Positions 62,319 to 64,000 of a DNA stretch of 64,000 nucleotides are shown one piece after another. Made by a program: the position numbers and the translations under genes. The stretch is from contig CAMWYX010000006.1 of NCBI GenBank assembly GCA_947178575.1, positions 1-64,000 of the forward strand. The letters run 5' to 3'. Each line of letters starts with the position of its first letter. Position 1 is the stretch's first letter. The DNA is from an uncultured Ruminococcus sp. (GTDB lineage Bacteria > Bacillota > Clostridia > Oscillospirales > Ruminococcaceae). The notes below the pieces were generated by a model that ran no database searches, was not told the DNA's origin, and saw only the letters and a program-made list of their open reading frames with translations.

Positions 62319-62672
62319 ATGGCACGTATTAAGGGTGCGATGATGACTCGCAAGAGAAGAAATAAAACATTAAAGCTTGCTAAGGGCTACTGGGGAGCAA
62401 AAAGCAAACATTTCAAGATGGCTAAACAGGCTGTAATGAAGTCTGGAAATTATGCTTACATCGGCAGAAAACAGAAGAAAAGAAATTTCAGACAGCTCTG
62501 GATTACAAGAATCTCTGCTGCTGCAAAAATTAACGGCATGAATTACTCCACTTTTATGAACGGCTGCAAAAAGGCAGGCATTAATCTTAACAGAAAAATG
62601 CTTTCCGAAATCGCTATAAACGATGCAGCAGGATTTACAGCTATTGCCGAAAAAGCAAAGGCTGCTCTTTAA
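62319..62672 (+). CDS. rplT: Ribosomal protein L20
   Basis: 117 residues starting [16 protein letters not shown], with [11 protein letters not shown] and RQLWITRI conserved. Binds 23S rRNA early in assembly and, in Firmicutes, represses its own operon. The ATG at 62319 matches the family start; an in-frame extension up to 62232 is only the RNA element read as protein. No Shine-Dalgarno site is within reach, unusual for a ribosomal protein gene. Confidence 0.95.
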   Translation: MARIKGAMMTRKRRNKTLKLAKGYWGAKSKHFKMAKQAVMKSGNYAYIGRKQKKRNFRQLWITRISAAAKINGMNYSTFMNGCKKAGINLNRKMLSEIAINDAAGFTAIAEKAKAAL

Positions 62673-62690
62673 TTTAAGATTATGTGTACA

Positions 62691-62720
62691 CAAACACGCT
62701 TCAAAAAAGCGTGTTTTGTT
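62691..62720 (+). terminator. Terminator of the infC-rpmI-rplT operon
   Basis: Stem AAACACGCT/AGCGTGTTT then TTGTT. Confidence 0.8.
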
Positions 62721-62750
62721 GTATACCTGATTTCTGACGGAGGTTGAATA

Positions 62751-63545
62751 TTGGAAAACATCATCACATCTAAAGAGAATCCCGTTATCAGGCTGTATCA
62801 GAAGCTTTCTTCATCAAAAAAAGAAAGATTCCAGTACGGCTTGTTCGTGTTGGAGGGACTGAGAATTGTAAAAGACGCAGTAAGCGAAAATGCAGAAATA
62901 ACTCATCTGCTTATCACCGAACAGGCTTATCGGAAATTCAGAACAGATTTTTTTCAGGCTGATTTGAGAAATACAAAAATTATTGTTATTTCAAATGAAC
63001 TTGGAAACAGAATTTCTTCCACAGACAAAACACAGGGAATTTTCGCAATATGCTCTGTTCCGGCAGAAAAAGGCATAAAATTCAGGGAGAACGGCAGATA
63101 TTTAGTTCTTCACGGACTTCAGGACCCCGGAAATGCCGGTATGATAATACGTACAGCAGACGCTCTCGGAATTGACGGCATTATAATGTCCGGAAGCTGT
63201 GAACTGTACAGTCCGAAAGTCGTCCGAGCCACTATGGGTTCGGTTTTCCGCATGAATATAGTCATCGAAAATGATATTGATTCTGTTTTTAAAATTCTGG
63301 AATCAAACAATGTTATGACCTCGGCTGCTGTTATAGATGCTGATGCCGAAAATATAATGAAATGTGAATTTTCAGGGTCGCAGGCTGTATTTATCGGAAA
63401 CGAGGGCAACGGACTTCCTCACGATGTCTCCGCAAGATGCAGCCGACGTGTCACAATACCTATGAAAGGTTCAATCAATTCGCTTAATGCTGCTATGGCA
63501 GCCGGAATTTTAATGTGGGAAATGGGCAGAGACAATGGAAGATAA
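62751..63545 (+). CDS. TrmH/SpoU-family RNA 2'-O-methyltransferase
   Basis: 264 residues: N-terminal RNA-binding substrate domain (VIRLYQKLSSSKKER, FVLEGLR) and a knotted SPOUT domain (LHGLQDPGNAGMIIRTADA, FIGNEGNGLP, IPMKGSINSLNAAMAAGI), the three family motifs. Methylates a ribose in rRNA or tRNA with SAM; the target is unknown. It starts with TTG, seven bases after GGAGG. Confidence 0.92.
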   Translation: MENIITSKENPVIRLYQKLSSSKKERFQYGLFVLEGLRIVKDAVSENAEITHLLITEQAYRKFRTDFFQADLRNTKIIVISNELGNRISSTDKTQGIFAICSVPAEKGIKFRENGRYLVLHGLQDPGNAGMIIRTADALGIDGIIMSGSCELYSPKVVRATMGSVFRMNIVIENDIDSVFKILESNNVMTSAAVIDADAENIMKCEFSGSQAVFIGNEGNGLPHDVSARCSRRVTIPMKGSINSLNAAMAAGILMWEMGRDNGR

Positions 63546-64000
63546 AATATACTGGATATGGCTTTCCCTTGTTTTCGGTGTAGCAAACCGCCGTCTCTGG
63601 CAGATAATGAATATTTATGAATCCGCAAGTGAAGCTTTTTACGCAATGCATTCAGGAAGTACCGGAAAGTTGCTTAATAGGAAAGAACAGAAGTCAGTGC
63701 GTGAAATTCCGCTGAAAAACGCTGAATCCATTGCAGAAGAATGCCGGAAAAGAAATATCGGAATAACAACATATTCAGATATTGATTATCCTTTGAGTCT
63801 GAAGTATATATCAGTTCCGCCTGCGGTATTATACTATAAGGGAAATATAAACTGTATCAACGGAGCAAAGACAATTACATCAGTAGGAACACGCTACGCA
63901 AGTGAATACAGCATTTATGCTGCTTCACGCATATGTTCCGAACTTGCAGAGCATAATATCATAATTGTCAGCGGATTTGCAGTCGGTGTTGATATAGCTT
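63535..64000 (+). CDS. dprA: DNA-processing protein DprA (3' end outside window)
   Basis: First 155 codons. The N-terminal helical part, DIDYPLSLKYISVPPAVLYYKGN, SVGTRYASEYS and IVSGFAVGVDIA are DprA landmarks. Loads RecA on incoming single-stranded DNA in transformation; also widespread in non-competent bacteria. Its start overlaps the end of the methyltransferase gene by 11 bases. Confidence 0.92.
   Translation, partial: MEDKIYWIWLSLVFGVANRRLWQIMNIYESASEAFYAMHSGSTGKLLNRKEQKSVREIPLKNAESIAEECRKRNIGITTYSDIDYPLSLKYISVPPAVLYYKGNINCINGAKTITSVGTRYASEYSIYAASRICSELAEHNIIIVSGFAVGVDIA

Noticed and set aside
1-64000. CRISPR array, transposase genes or rRNA
   Set aside because: Looked for short spaced direct repeats, transposase motifs and rRNA; none seen.

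Overview
The window looks like a chromosomal segment of a fibre-degrading, cellulosome-making Ruminococcus close to R. flavefaciens (Gram-positive, Clostridia). This is inferred from six dockerin-bearing secreted proteins, including a GH48 and a GH9 cellulase and a GH26 mannanase, together with a sortase-anchored SpaA-repeat surface protein, a sporulation gene (spoIIR), low G+C, and strong Shine-Dalgarno sites before nearly every gene.

Layout, left to right. At 1-7015 lie the 3' part of an eight-repeat cell-wall protein, a small membrane protein, nth and a GH26 mannanase with dockerin. At 7062-11316 lie CoA genes (coaX, coaBC) and a DUF1846 protein. At 11441-16076 is a four-gene Gld-type ABC-2 transporter operon on the minus strand. 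GH48 with a long structured leader follows (16524-19222), then tRNA-Leu(GAG). At 19592-24604 is a minus-strand operon: small membrane protein, hydroxyacid dehydrogenase, proB, proA and a coiled-coil membrane protein. RNase Y (25551) has an almost 600-nt leader. Next come an N-terminal-dockerin M6-type protease, a polymerase/ligase-like membrane protein, a CNNM/CorC-type protein behind an attenuator, and a GH25 lysozyme. A folT-folC operon (33920-35762) sits behind a tetrahydrofolate riboswitch. At 36244-42802 is a plus-strand run of HAD phosphatase, iorA, three unknown genes, iorB, a membrane protein and a phenylacetate-CoA ligase. malQ and glgP (44065-47916) handle glycogen or maltodextrin. 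Two more dockerin proteins (47994-52459) are followed by a small prophage remnant, MATE and NUDIX genes, a VanY-like peptidase, tRNA-Leu(CAG), a GH9 cellulase, an LRR protein and spoIIR. The translation cluster infC-rpmI-rplT, a TrmH-type methyltransferase and the start of dprA close the window.

How the genes work together. GH48, GH9, GH26 and a module-rich dockerin protein share one C-terminal dockerin type and should dock on the same scaffoldin. The protease and the Big_2 protein carry a different dockerin at the N terminus, so probably another docking class. malQ and glgP process stored or imported glucans. The ior-ligase cluster fits reversible arylacetate/arylpyruvate conversion, known in ruminococci as a route from phenylacetate to aromatic amino acids.

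The most unusual signal is a roughly 260-nt conserved, structured RNA element present twice, at 25282-25542 and 62041-62313. Each copy sits directly against the start codon of a housekeeping gene (rny and rplT) that has no Shine-Dalgarno site. Several leaders also contain unexplained hairpins or attenuators.
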